Shown here in pieces: positions 23,870 to 38,200 of a stretch of 64,000 bases of DNA. Within the stretch, counting starts at the first letter, position 1; every line of letters begins with the position of its first letter. Below the pieces are notes generated by a model. That model was not told the origin of the DNA. It saw only the letters and a program-made list of their open reading frames with translations, and searched no databases. Origin of the DNA: Terebella lapidaria. Its lineage: Eukaryota; Annelida; Polychaeta; Terebellida; Terebellidae. Location of the stretch: NCBI GenBank assembly GCA_949152475.1, contig OX424561.1, forward strand, positions 28,948,481 to 29,012,480. The letters run 5' to 3'. Made by a program: the position numbers and the translations under genes.

Positions 23870-26226
23870 AATTAGTTATCTCAACTTTAAAGATGTAAAG
23901 TTTCAATAATTGTATTATACCGCCCCTTTTCTGGAGAACAAGTTACTGTACTTCAAATTACAAGGCACTACCCTGCGAAACAAGATAGATGATTATCCGA
24001 GGAAACGCATCGATAGTAATAACGATAGTTAGTTATATCGGTCGATAGTGCTAGTATCAATTAATTAAACCGGGGGCCAGAAGCGCGGCCATTTTATTTG
24101 CCGACCTTCAGAATATCAAAATGGCCGCCACACATGGACCGGCGAATCTGGAACAACAAAACTTCGACTGATGAGTACGGGTTTCATTGTCATTTATGAA
24201 ATTATCAACAAGCAATACGGTCTCAGTCTCTGGACAAGATTCAACTCAGTGTAATTCCGGTTGTGTACCATGCATGTCTAGGAACATCATGTGGGAGCAG
24301 GGGTTCTTTCTCAGAGTTGTTCCTGTGTGTCTCACATTCCGTACAGTTATTATTAAATCACATCCTCAATGTCTTTGTTTATTCCACACACAATTTCTGT
24401 TATGTTTTTGACAAAGACTTGCTAGCATTATGCTACATGGCCTCTTGGTTGAAAACTTGACAGCTCCAAGCCCTCTCGGTGGTGCGTCTGTAGGGGTCGG
24501 TACTGCCGTGGTGCTGAAAAACAGGAGGTGATGAATTTGTTCAATGATACTTGATGTGTTGGCCCCCATCGAAACTATCTGGTTTGCTCAGGTCCCTCAA
24601 AGGTGCAGATTACTGTGGAGTAAATTTGCTCAGATCGTTTGCTAATGCAAGAAATGTCTCTAAATTCTTCAACTCACTCGGATTTCCCATGCTCTTTATG
24701 GCTTTTATCTTCAAAGAAATCTGTTTCTAAGCATTTGGATACAATCATGTTCCCGAAGAACAATTATTACCCCCGCCCCGATAGGGGGAGAGGGTATTGC
24801 ATTTGGGTCTGTCTCCCTGTCTGTCTGTGTCCCTGTCTCCCTGTCTGTTAACTCGGAAACAAATCGATGTGAAATTTATAGAGATGACGCACTATAGCAG
24901 TGGCTCGGTTCTCCTCAAATTTTGTCAAAATCAGATAAAAAACGGTTGCCATGGCAACGAAAAAAGTGGCAACGAAAAAAATCACATAATTGGCAATGAC
25001 TCCAGTTTTTTGTATTCTTCTATAGCCAATTCCCGACCATTTGATATATGACCAATTGTTGTATGACCATAATCCCCAATTATCACCCACCCATCATCCA
25101 AAATGTAGAGGTCATCAGGTTTAATTTTAGTGACTAAATCTGAAGGGCGAGGGTCTGCAATCTCTGATTGTCTCGTTGATAGTGGCGTTTGGTGGCTCGG
25201 TTGACATCCTCTGGATCCAGATACAGTGTGACCCAACCTTCGGCCTTGATATACACACTAAAGAGTTCACGAGTTCTGTTGGTTTATTCACTTTACTATG
25301 ATTTATTGTGATTCTAGATTTCGTAGCTCTGTTCTCATAGGCTTTCGTGGCGATACATGTATCTCTGGAGTACACCAGAATCCAGTCTGATATGATATAT
25401 AGCTATAAATGGCTGGAATCAAAACTGTCTGAGTTCTGTTTGAGAAGTTCTGAGTTTTTCTGACATGAAGCAAGTCCCAATATCATTGTCCCAGCATTAT
25501 CCCACGTCTCGAGAACTTTTCGAAATCGATAATCAACATAGAGACTGTAGTGCGAAAATGGCAATTTCAAATGGCTATAACTTTAAGGAGAAAAAAGAAT
25601 TGCCCATTTAATTGTACCTTAATAATAATCGAATATAGTGGAAGCATACAAAAGGAGCAAAAGAAGACCAAAAATGGACTGAAATTTGCATGTATAATTG
25701 AATGTGTACCGGTGTGTGTTCCTTCGTCAATCTGAACGACATTTCTCCTGTGTTTGTCATTTTTGCAGAAGGTTGCCCCGCCGAGTATTCTTTTCGGATA
25801 TGAGGCTATGAAAAGTCTCCATTTATATCAGGCTTGTGTAAATATCGTTTCCTATATCAAAATCGAACGCCTTTTGTCCGGCTACGAAGTGCGCCTACAA
25901 AAATTGGGCTATTTGTTCCATGTCTGTCTTTTTTTAACGAAGTGTCTATTTCCACGGTACTGTGGCAATAATATTGCACAGGCTATCGACACAGAACCAA
26001 TCAGATTGATCATTGCATAAGTTTTGTGGCGCATGCGCAGCCTACAATTTGTATCACGCGCGAGTGGAGCATTTTCAATGCAATCGAAGACGTCTACTAA
26101 TATTGCGAATTTCTCCAATCATCCCGCGTTTGAGGTCTCCTAGACCTAGACATTGTTTGCAGACCACTTAAGTGATGGTGAAAATGACTTCATGTCTTGA
26201 ACGGTGATCTGTGCATTGTATCAGGA
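23870..26226. other. Non-coding stretch with two dispersed repeats
   Basis: 24085-24170 (GGCCGCCACACATGGACCGG, then AACAAAAC) resembles 35955-36000 and 36395-36430 of the 35-36 kb element. 24768-24990 (CCCCGCCCCGATAGGGGGAG followed by runs of TGTCTCCCTGTCTG) looks like the edge of another invertebrate repeat. No exon is supported. The GT7 promoter should lie at the right end, but no clear TATA box is seen. Confidence 0.5.
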
Positions 26227-29200
26227 ATGTTATACAGATACGATATGGCTTCACGCTCGGTAGTCGCATGCTTTGTCCGGAGAGGAAAAATGATGTTGTC
26301 GTCGGTAGTAATGATTACCATGGTGATCAACTACATGTCGATCAGAGAGGCACCACCGGAGGAGCAATATTCTGTTCAGGATGAGCTATTTGGTAGAGAA
26401 CGCGGCGACGATTTTTGTAAGCTCACGAGGAAAGTTAAAAAAATGGACGCCAGGAATTTAACGAAAACTTGGGACGCTTACATTGGGCTCCTGGTCCGAG
26501 GGGGTGGAGAGGTCACCAGCGAGGAGGCCAGTCTTCTGGAGCGTGTGGAGGCCTTGGACAATCTCGAAGATATATTGGCCGGAAAGCCTCCCACCGTGGA
26601 GCAATACCTCTGTCACTTGTCGGACATATGTCGAGGGGATGAGATGAGGTTGTCGACTGCATCAACTGGCAGGCTCTCGACACTCTGTCCGTGCTTGCCA
26701 CCAGGCCTAGGTTCGAATTGTCAGGAAGTATATCATACGATTTTTATGAATTGATGATTTAATGTGAATGAATGAATGGAATCATTTTTTGTATTATGTA
26801 CAAATAACAAATCGTTAATACATGCAATATAATAGGCTTACACTCATTATAAATACAAGCGTTAGGCCTATATAGTTAAATAAAAGAAAAACATACTCAT
26901 TACAAAGATAAATCGCATGAAGATAATTACATGCAAAACATAATAATACAGTACATAATACAAAAACATAAAGTGAGGTCTACAGACTGTTTTGAAATAA
27001 CAAAGAAAGGGTGTAAGAAAAAAAGTGCAGTGAAATTACTTCGTGACTTTACAGGTAGAGAACTTAAAATTAAGGATTGAAGTTAGACAGAGAGAAAAAA
27101 AGGCTCAGAAACGTTACCGGAAAACTGTACAAGGCTGTCGAATTCTGAAGTGTTCATTTGTTTCGACAAAAATGACCGTTTTGGCCTTTTCAGATCATCG
27201 AAGGTCACCACTCAAATTATTATGTATGGCTTCCTTTTTGAACATACCAATAAGTAAGGCATCAGATCTCTCCGTGTTATAAATCCAGCCTTTTGGCATA
27301 GCATTGCGTCCGTCGTCCATCCTCGTTCTTCGCCCACATTTTCAATAGAATATTTCTGAATTTTGCACAAAAAAAGAGGGAGGTATTCTTCACTTTTATA
27401 TTTTTTGTCCAAAACCATTGTAGCGGCCGTTTTCGACGAAAATTCTGAAATTTCTGACGTTCGTGGCCATTTTCTCAAAGATTGTTCAGAATGAGAAATT
27501 AAGTCACTATGTGTTTTGAGCCATTTCCCGCCCCTCAAGAAATAAATATTTTTTTTGCCATTGAATTTTTTTTTTCGAGAATTTCATCCACTTTTTTACT
27601 TGATAGTGAGAGTTGTATACACGTAGAGTAAACTCTAGACGATAGAGCTTATATATTGTCATATTGGCGCACTCTCGTTTTGATATCTAACTGCAGAGGG
27701 ACCCTTGAAACTGAACACGAAGAATCTACTGAACACGTCCTGGACTTCACTGGCAGACATGTGTGAGCAATCGGATATCAAACCCGGGGGTCACTGGGTC
27801 CCGACGTCGTGCGTTGCTAGGAGACGCGTGGCCGTCATCGTGCCTTACAGGGACAGGGAGCGGCACTTGCGAGCTTTCCTGAGTCACATGCACCCCATAC
27901 TGCAGCGCCAGCTGGTCGAGTACAGGATTTTCGTTGTGGAACAGGTACATGGTCATATTTACCGTGGGTTCACATCTACTGATATGATCGTATTGCAGGG
28001 AGGGGGAGAGAGACAAACGGGTTGTAAAATGATATGTTTTTGATAAGTATCTCGACTCGATTGAAGTACTAGTATCTGGAATATTGATGGGATTTTAGCA
28101 GTATTTGGTTTGCTCTTTCAAGTCAACACATTGAAGAATGAACTCACCATAACCATTGTGTCATTTGCATTTTAGCGGTCAATTTGTACATATTTGATGC
28201 CATTCTTAGAGGCCAATTCGTACATATCAAGTCATTTTGGGCCGTTCTGGCATGTGGTACGGGGCCTTATGAGGAAGTTCTTGCGCTGCATCATTCAATG
28301 CAACATCCAGTATCCCAAAATGACATGTTCTGAAATGAAAATCTCGAAACTGGTCAGACAGTTTTTGAGAAAAGACAGACAAATTGCAAAATTGGGCATT
28401 TCTCGACATAACCCCCCAAAAATCGAAAAAAAACCAGGGACAAATTTTCATACTATCTGCCAGCACTGAGCATATTTTATTACATATCCGCTCCACTGCT
28501 TATTTCGAGAACACAACACTTTCACCTATGCACTATTGTGTTCGTACGTTCTTACGCAATACTGAATCGAAGCCGTGTGCAGATTTACCACCATACATAC
28601 TGACTGATAATCCACCGCAGAACCTGCCGTATATGTTCAACAAGGCGGTCATGATGAACGCGGGATATCTGGAGGCCAAGAGGCTGTTTGATCCCGACTG
28701 TGTCCTGTTCCACGACGTGGACACTCTGACTGAGAATGACGACAACATGGCGGCATGTGGTCAGCAGCCGGTACACTGGGGCGGTTACAACGATCGGTAC
28801 AACTACACGTAAGTACAATTCTTGAGTCATGAAAAACATGTCAAATAGGCTTGGTGCTGTCTTACTCGACAGCAATGTCAGCTTGTCACGCCAGCGCTGG
28901 ATCATACTGACAAGATGCGGTTCAAGTTTGGTACCGTTTGGTTATCAAGTTTGGTAAGCCTGAGTCACATATGGACCGGTCATTGGCCAATGTGGGGACA
29001 TCGTGTTTTTTACCGATGTTCCGGCCGCCGGTGAGGTTTTGCAGATATCTTTTTCATATCTTTTGCGTGGTCTTCAAACCTCGGGACATTGCCCACCAAT
29101 GACTTGTCAATGCCGGCTGTTGGCCGCAAAGGCAAAAACAAAATCGAGTCTTGACCGTGTCCATGGATGTCCAAAAAGTTCAAGAAAGACTGGCCAACCA

Positions 29201-32200
29201 ATGATGCCCTACCAGAGACCGAACAATATCCTACCGATACCTGCCAGGTGACCATCCCAAATGTTCAAATCGGTTGAAAAGAGCATTTTCCAGACACCGA
29301 CCGGAGCCCGGCAGGATACCATGCGGTGATCCCTTGGTGAGCTACGCACATTGGTGGGCCGAAAACTTCGGTTGGTTCCCTCGGCTCCTGGTGGGCATCT
29401 GGAGGGCCTCAGATTGGTCGCCGGCAGGCATGCTAGCAATTCATTGCCGATGTCAATTATTCCGTTGGTCACCGCAAGAAAATAACTCTGCGTTATTTTC
29501 TTCCACAGCCTATATCGATGTCCAAACAATATCCAATTGTTGCCCGATGGTCACTGATGACCCTCCGGCGCTCGGTAGGTGACCGATTTCATCGTATCGG
29601 ATGTATGCTCATCGGCGGAAGCATCGGTGCAAATGTGACTGAGGTATTAACCACTATTCACATACATGGTTACAACTCAGTCATGTCGCCTGTTGCGATT
29701 GCTCACTAAGGTCACTCAGAAGTCTCTGCATAAAGCGACCCATCACGGGACTCATGTCAAAAGCCCCTCCGGTCAATTTCGTTCGGTCATTATCCCCTCG
29801 GTGAAAAAAAAAAACGCAGGTGAAAGTCCCCGTGGGTCAGAATCTACTCCGGTGAAAGCCCTCTTTTGTACGGTGTATATTATAGTGTATAGGTCTGATG
29901 AACATCTGAAGGTGTCAAGAGGTGTTATTGAGTATTATCACAAGTAATTTTGAGACACATTCAACTCTCATTGTGATTAAGAAATTCAGTTGTTTCGTTT
30001 GGTGTGATTACTGTGTGGTGACCGAGTGTTTTGTTAACAAACTTGGCCTAATAAAGCTGGTAAGTCACGGGATGTCATGGTGTGATTTCCGGTGGCAAAT
30101 AAGCATACACCTTTTGTTTAATATGAGTAGGACTCCATTCAAAACTCAAATTACTCAAAAGGTGTATGTTTGTTTGCTACCAGAATCACATCGTAACGGC
30201 ACGTGACTTACACGCCCTATTGTTTCCTGGTGCTAGGGCAAGATTTCCCTCGGTGAAAATGTCAGCACGCTTTTGTCCACTTGGGTGGTAGTCACTGTGG
30301 TGAGACTGGATGCACTAACGATCGTTAGTGCATCCCGCAATGGCGAACCCACTCGCGGTTCGTTTGAATTTTCTTCATTTTCCCGATAATTACGATTGTG
30401 ATCGGTACACACATACATCTGCTGATTCTTATGCGCACGAAACAACCGTTCGTTGCAAAAACATGGCGATTTATGTTGGTTTGAGCATGAAAAACTCGTC
30501 TGAAAAAAAGCCGAAAGATTCCCGAACGATTGTTTTTGCAAAATCGAAGATTCCCTAACGAACATGTGAAGATTCCCTAACGATCTTTTCTATATTAATT
30601 CAAATCTACGTTATTTAAATGTTGAACGTGAAATAAAGTACCAATTGACATGTATTGATGTGTATAGATGATCTTCTAATACAGATTTCCTATTTTTGAT
30701 GTGACATTCGCTAATTTCTGTCGCATAAATCAACGAGTTCACAATGGTGTATGATATGGACGTATTACAATATCCAGGTATTAGGCCTGTATCGTTAAGG
30801 AATCTCACTTTTGTCGTTGGTGAATCTTATCGCTAATTCTTTTCCTCAACATATCTAAACAAAGAAGCGTGATCTGTTTGAAATAACTACGCATGTCTTT
30901 GACCAAAAACACTAAGCTACCTTCAGAGTGTCCATTTATCACAAATGGACCTGTCATTTGATAGAATACGGTTAAAAACCAAACTGATCGTGTTGAGGGA
31001 TGCACTAACGATCGTTTCAGGATTAAGTTAGTTTTTGTTTAATTTTAATCAGAATTCAATTAAAATATGGTTAACTGTTCATCAATTTCACTGAGTTATT
31101 AAGTGCAGTGATGATATTTTGACATTTCATTCGGTTGTATGAGATAACGCATTGGCCGTTGAACAATAGCTTCATTTGGCTCATCATCCACTTCAGCGTG
31201 ACTGGTCAGTTCCAGCTGTACAGTTAACCTTTCTGGTTCTGCAGGCTCATCAGTAAACATGCTCTCCATGCTAAGGATGATTCAGGTTGCTTCTTACCAC
31301 CAGGTGTGGACTCCTTGAAGATGACATCACGACTAACAATGATCTTGTTTCGTTTGCACATCATACAGCGCAAAGAGCCTAAGAGCGGGCAAGAGCGGGC
31401 ACTCAGCCTTATTTCCGAACTGACCAATCCTCCAGTGGCGATTCACAATATGTATAACTCACAAGATATTGCCCGCTAGAACAGTCATGAGCAGTGAGTG
31501 AGCAGGTCGCTCCTTCACTGGCGATGTTGGTCTTTTGTTTTATTTGTCACCATGTGGTCGAATGGAAGGAATATGCACTTCCTTGCTTTGGAGTCAAGTT
31601 TTTTTCGCTCGTCCTTGGGTATATGTACGTACGCTAGACAGCCAATCACTCTGAGTGTGTCAACAGCAGATTTCTCACCCGTCAGTACTCGATATGGTGT
31701 CATTCACTAGAGTGAAGTGGTAGGGCTCTCGTTCCCCATGTACACAGCAGTTGTCACAGCCTCCGCACAGAAAAGTCGATTCTGTATTCTGCTACTCCAT
31801 TTTGCTCAGGGGTTTTTGGAACATTCATTTCATGTTTGATGCCTGCTTTCCTGAGGTAATTCTCGGTCTCATTTCACGTGTATTCACCACCGTTGTCCGT
31901 TTTATAAGCTTTCACTTCTTTGTCAGTTGATTTCTCGACCAGTGCTTCCTACTCGAGAAAGCTTTCAAACACCTAGTCTTTCCAATTCAGGCCGTACACC
32001 CACAGTGCACTAAAACAAGGACCGAATCACTTCACTTTACTCCACTGATTGAGAAACTGGCTCGCTTGTGCTTCCCTTCAACACATGGTTCACACACTCA
32101 TATGTCATCCCACATGTTACAGTTCAGACCTGTCACCAGTTTTTCCGCAGCAATTTTCTTCAAGTTGTTCATTCCGAGGTTTCCAAATCTTCTGTTCCAA

Positions 32201-35200
32201 CGTTCCTCAGAAGGTATGTCATTCCCGTCCGCTGTTGAGGCGGCATGGTGATCTTCGACACAGTTCAGATGATACAGCTGGCCAATTTTTGTCCCTGTGG
32301 CCACTGTATTTCCAGTCGCATTCAGAAGCTGGCAGCCAGACTCAGTGTCGTTTTTACGGCATCTGTTGCTTTCAACACGCTAAGTAAATTTATGACATTA
32401 TGTGATACACACATTACATCACTGAGTTGGCAATTCTTGGTTTTTCCTTCTGATAGTTCCACGTCGACAGCAACATTTCCCCGGCCGATAGTTGAATCTA
32501 ATAGCTGATCCAATCAGTGAATCGTGACTTCTCATTACACATGCTGCATGTAGCACCAGAGTCAATGATCCACATTCGGGAGCCCACACCAAAGGCTGAC
32601 AAGGCATGACACACAGTCAGACCAATACAATCATCGTCATAGCCATTTAGATTCTGCGCAGGCTGTGTGCGGCTAGTGTTGTGTGCCTTGTGTGATATAG
32701 ATTTTTATTAAGTTTCCTGCGTTTAGAATTCCAAATCTGTTCACATCAGGGATTACGTAGTCTCGTTTTACGTGGTCAACTTACTTGCAGTGAAAGCACA
32801 TCAGTATTCTGTCCCTTTTCACCATCAGAATCTTAACTAGAGTCGTTTTCATTATTTTTCCGCTCTTCGTGTAGTACGTAGACATTCAGTCACAAGTTCC
32901 ATTTCCGGCAGCTCTGCGCTTGCCTCCAGTGGAGTGACAAGCCTGTTGTATGAGTCCGGTAAGCTGGCCATCAGATGCACGACACGATCCTCCTCTGAGA
33001 TTGTGACTTCAATGGCTGATAGAGTGTTAAAGTATCTGTCATGGCTCGTATGTGCTCATGTATGGACTCACCATCCATGTAACGCAGTGAGTGCAGCTTG
33101 CTTGCCCAAGTTCTCTTCTGAGATTAGTCCTGCAGCTGTTTCCAGACTTAAATGGCTGGTAGGCTCACCCAGCAGGTACAACAACGACGGATCAACAGAC
33201 AGCTTTTTAGTAGTGAGGGCCTTGTCTCAATGCATAATGAAATTCGCCAACTTATCTGTCTCTGTTTCAAATGGCCTCGTTTCAGTCCCAATGACGATAT
33301 TGCACAGTCCATCCTTCACCAGGGTCACCTACGCCTGATATATTCCACATCGGGTAGTCCATCCCGTTCAATAGCAAGCCAGTCTGGCCAACAACCTATG
33401 CCGCCATCTTGAATTATATCCATTTCTTGTCAACAACTTCTAAGTCGCATAGAAAGTTCACACTGATACAAAGCATGCTGTTCCAGTCAACGACAAAAGA
33501 CACCGGGGTCTTCATACTACAAATTATACCGTGCGTGACTTGGCCCATAACCTGTTGAAAAGTTTATAACTTATCTTGTTTTGTAAGTTTTGTTTTTGTT
33601 TGTATAATGAACGGGGCCGTCAGAGAAGCTGAACGACATCCAGTTTAGTTTTAATACCAAAACACCGACAGTAAATTAAAACAAATCACACAATGTAAAA
33701 GAGTGCAGAATTTTTCAACAGGGAAAATTAAAACCAAGAAGCTATCGATCGAGAGGCTTTTGACCACGGGGATTTCGACTGAGGCGATTTTGACCAAAGG
33801 GGCTTTTGACCATACAGGACCGATTTCGCAAAACCTCTCCACTGACCATGCGGATGCTACATGCTAATTGCTAGCCCGTGTGCGTGCGACTTGATGCTAG
33901 CATCAGTTCGCACGGTACGACCAGTGGGCACGATGCCATCGCATCAGGCGACCGTCTTAGTTGTACAGGCGAGCATTTTCTCGCACAGATGTGTGCATCC
34001 TTGGTTTCGGACGCAAATACAGACTCTAATATGAACTGAACTTAACTCTAATATGAACTGAACTTGGACTTAGAGGCAGACTCGGGTTTGATCGCTCAGA
34101 ATAAATTAGTACTTTATACTTGATATCACACCATATCCATGAATTATATGCTTTATTCATTGCTTCGGTCATCAGCAAATATAACTACTGCATGTCTTCA
34201 CCCAGCCCCAGCGCTCAGTTTTCCAACTCAGTCGCTGTCCCAGACGAACATGTTTTAGAGTATTCTGGGTAAATTCAGTCCTCAGTGAAAATGTGTTAGA
34301 AATTGATGTTTGAACTGAAATACCTCTCAGTCAACACGTTTCCGTTTTCTTCGGGCCTTGGCGTCTACGTGTAGTTCTTACTATGATTTGTATTATATAT
34401 TCGTTCAGATTCAAGAAGAGAATGTTTGGCTCCGCAGTCCTTCTTCAACCTCAAACCTTTGAACAGGTGAACGGTTTCACAAATCTCTTCTTTGGATGGG
34501 GCGCAGAAGACGATAACTTCAAGCAAAGGTATTTTTCACATCTGTTTCATATCCCTGAAGCGTGACATGATGAAACTCTTTGGTCTAAATTCTAGTTATT
34601 CTAACTTGCGGTGTCGCTCAGAACAATGTACCCTCTGACAAATTGTCGTCTAGCACAAACTTCATCCATTTTCGAATGACAGACGATCTCACAGCAAGAA
34701 CTTTGGCTAACGCATTTGTTCAATGCGGCGATCACTTTTGTCATTTTCAATTCCTGCCACTTACTTGTACGATTTTACAGTATATAATTTCTTTTCCTTT
34801 CATGACAGGATTCTGAAGAAACGAATCAGAATTTATCGAGGACCACTGAATATTGCACGCAGTAAACTGCTCAAACACAGGCGAGATGTTTTGTTCTGGC
34901 TTGGAAAAAAGACAGCGTGTTCAAGAGGAAAATGTGAGTAAATGATGAAGGACGGCATAGTCAGTGTAACCATGTAGGCCATGGACCAATGTGTGTGTGT
35001 GTGTGTGTGTGTGGAGGGGGGGGGGAGATGGGTTGGTCACCGTGTACCCTCAATCCTTCCCCCACCCCTCTGCAAAATTATGTTTTTTAGGCCCTTGAAT
35101 TTACTGAATACGAATGAGAACGTTAACATAGAAAAAAATTAACCCGATAGGTTACCGGACAATTTTGGCTCAAAGCATTGCAAGTGACATATGACTTTGA

Positions 35201-38200
35201 TATTTTCCAATCAAGGTCATCTTTGTGAACTGCAATATCACCATTAGGTATGCTGCATATGACTTCATATATGTTCATAATACAAACATATAAGCTCTAT
35301 CAACAAGTATTTTGTCTGTAGAGGCCAATTTACACATGTCAGGTCAGGCAAGGTTGCGAGATTTGGATTTCAAGGTCATATATAAAGTCAAATTCAAGGT
35401 CTCCAAGAGATGTGCTATAAATACATGACTTCTTGTAAGCTTATACACAATCCTAACCCATACGTGCAAGTGTTTAAGCCTCGGTGGCTTATTTTAATCA
35501 TTTCACATCGGACATTTAGCACTTAAAGTCATCTGAGGTCAAGGTCAAGGTCATCATCAGTTGTTCCATATATGACTTCCTATATGCTCATAATGCCAAC
35601 TTAAGCTCTATCTACGAGCATTTCATGTGTAGAGGCAAATCTGGGCATTTTTTTACCCCAAAATGGCTGTTTTGACCTTTCAAGGTCATCAAAGGTCAAA
35701 TTCAAGGTCACCACACAAGTCGCCATATATGACTTTCCATTTGAAAGTGCCATTTTCTAAGCTCTATCTTCAAGCGTTCTATGAGTACAGTCCTGGCAGC
35801 TCCCATTATGAAGGAAAAAAGTGACGAAAATTTTCCAAGTCCAAAATTTTTTTCAAAGGGTGAACATTTTTTTTTGCCTAGAAATGGCCCAAAATGGAGG
35901 GTAATGCGATTTGAGGCGAAAAAAATCATTTTTCGCCGACCCGTCAAAAATTCAAAAAGGCTGCCACACGGAGACCGGCGATTCAAGGGCAACAAAACTT
36001 ATACACATAGTAAAGGTACATAAGGGGAATATTTTGAAACAACAATCTCAAAACTGATCAGACAGTTTTCGAGAAAAGACACAAGGTGCAAATTTGGGCA
36101 TTTTTCGACCAAAAAATGACTGTTTTGACCTTTCAAGGTCATCCAAGGTCAAATTCAAGGTCACCACACAAGTCGCCATATATGACTCCCCATTTGAAAG
36201 TGCCAATTTCTAAGCTCTATTTTCAGGCGTTCTATGAGTACAGTTCTGGCAGCTCCCATTATGAAGGAAAAAAAGTCCAAAATTTTTTTCAAAGGGTGAA
36301 AAAAATTTTTTTGTCTAGAAATGGCCCAAAATGGATAGTAATGCGATTTGGGGCGAAAAAAAATTTTTTCGTCGACCCGTCGAAAATTCAAAATGACCGC
36401 CATACGCAGACCGGCGATTCAAGGGCAACCAAACTTATACACATCACAGAGGTACATAACAAGAATCTTTTGGAACAAAAATCTCAAATCTGATCAGTTT
36501 TTGAGAAAATGGCCGCCAAAGTTCAAAATTGACCGTTTTTCGACAAAAACGGCCGCCATTTTTAAAAAAAAATAAAAAATCACAAAACTAAAAAATACCT
36601 CCTCAAATTATTTTAAGGTATCTTTTCCCAAATTTTCAGAAAGATTGGACCATAAACTTTAAAGATAAAAATGTGGACGGACGATGACGACGACGCCGAC
36701 GACGACGACGACGGACGGACGGACGGACGGACGGACGGACGGACGCCCGACGCAACGCCACGGCAATAGGTTATCGGATCATAGGTCCGGTAACCTAATA
36801 TAGGGAGGCACTCCCTGTTCTTAACACTTTGGTAAGGGTACCTTGTATGGCATTTTATGGCACACGCGCCGAGTGACTCCTGGGAGGGGGGGGGGGGAAG
36901 GGTGTTATCTTTCTGCATACCATATTCATTCTATTGGAACTATAGAATGCAGCAAATATGTCTCAAAATACCAAAAAGATTGTGAATTTGGTGGAATGAA
37001 ACGTTTGAATTAAAAGGAAGAAATTGATATGGTGCATGTTTTAATGCCGCAAACATAAAAAAAATTCTGCAGTCACCATCTGGTCACATGAGATGATTTC
37101 CACTAGATTTGTTGGGTATTCTGGGCGGTTAGTCAGTATTTGAAGACATTTTTCAATGTTTTTCAAACATCAAGACCATATTTTTGCAAGTTCCTTTCCA
37201 GTAAACACGAAGGCTCTGGTACATGGCTGTCATGCTGCAGCAGTTGGTGGTACTATTTACAATGCAGAAGTGCTCTATTCGACTTTGCCACCAATTTTAC
37301 CACCGGCATTTCAAGCTCACCATCTTCAGAACCTCCCAACAATGATACCAATGCTTTCTTTCCAATGTATTTCTGTGTTTGATTCGGAGTGGTGAATATT
37401 TTCGCTTGCTACATATGAACAACATATGGTAGCATATTCATGTAATTGGACCCAACAACTCTGGAGAATGTTGCATGGACCGGAGTTGATTGTCTTGTGC
37501 TGGCTCCTTGGGTTCTGGTATCATGAGGTCTTGTTCATCCATCCTCTCAAGCTTTTGGTTGAGCTGTCAGTGTATCTGCATCGTGACTGCATGATGTATG
37601 CTGCAACCAACTCTCAGTTAATCATGGGATGTATGAATGGCAGCTTGTTACCGGGATTTTTCAAGAATTCCTCATCTTTCGACTGGTTGATTATTCCTTC
37701 ATCAAAATGCATTGACACAGTACCTATTGCATGAGTAGCAGCTTTAATAACATCTGGTTCGTAATTATCGAACATAACAACGGCAGATTCATGCTTTTAG
37801 TAACGTACCAGGCAAGACCATCAGATGTGGAACATTGAGGCCAGGGTAAATTATGGAATACAACACCTTTCAGTTCAGTTCACTTATTAAATAATCGAAC
37901 AAATACTGATCAGGAGTGTAAAGACACTCTGAGGTCTACGGAGCCTCTGAGAGGACATGGAAGAAATATTTTTAGCACATTGTTATTGCGTTCCCTCGCA
38001 ATATTATCGCGTTCCCTCGCAATAATATTGCGTTCCCTCGCAATATTATCGCGTTCCCTCGCATTCCGGATCGCGTTCCCTCGCGATCTTATTGCGTTCC
38101 CTCGCAATCCGGATCGCGTTCCCTCGCAATCCAGATCGCGTTCCCTTGCGATATTATCGCGTTCCCTCGCGATCTTATTGCGTTCCCTCGCATTCTGGAT

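Noticed and set aside
28909..29610. Cluster of open frames on both strands in a GT7 intron
   Set aside because: No domain and no codon consistency between frames. Probably GC-richer intron repeat sequence.
32934..33412. Plus-strand frames of 134 and 86 codons
   Set aside because: Antisense shadows of the Copia gag relic.
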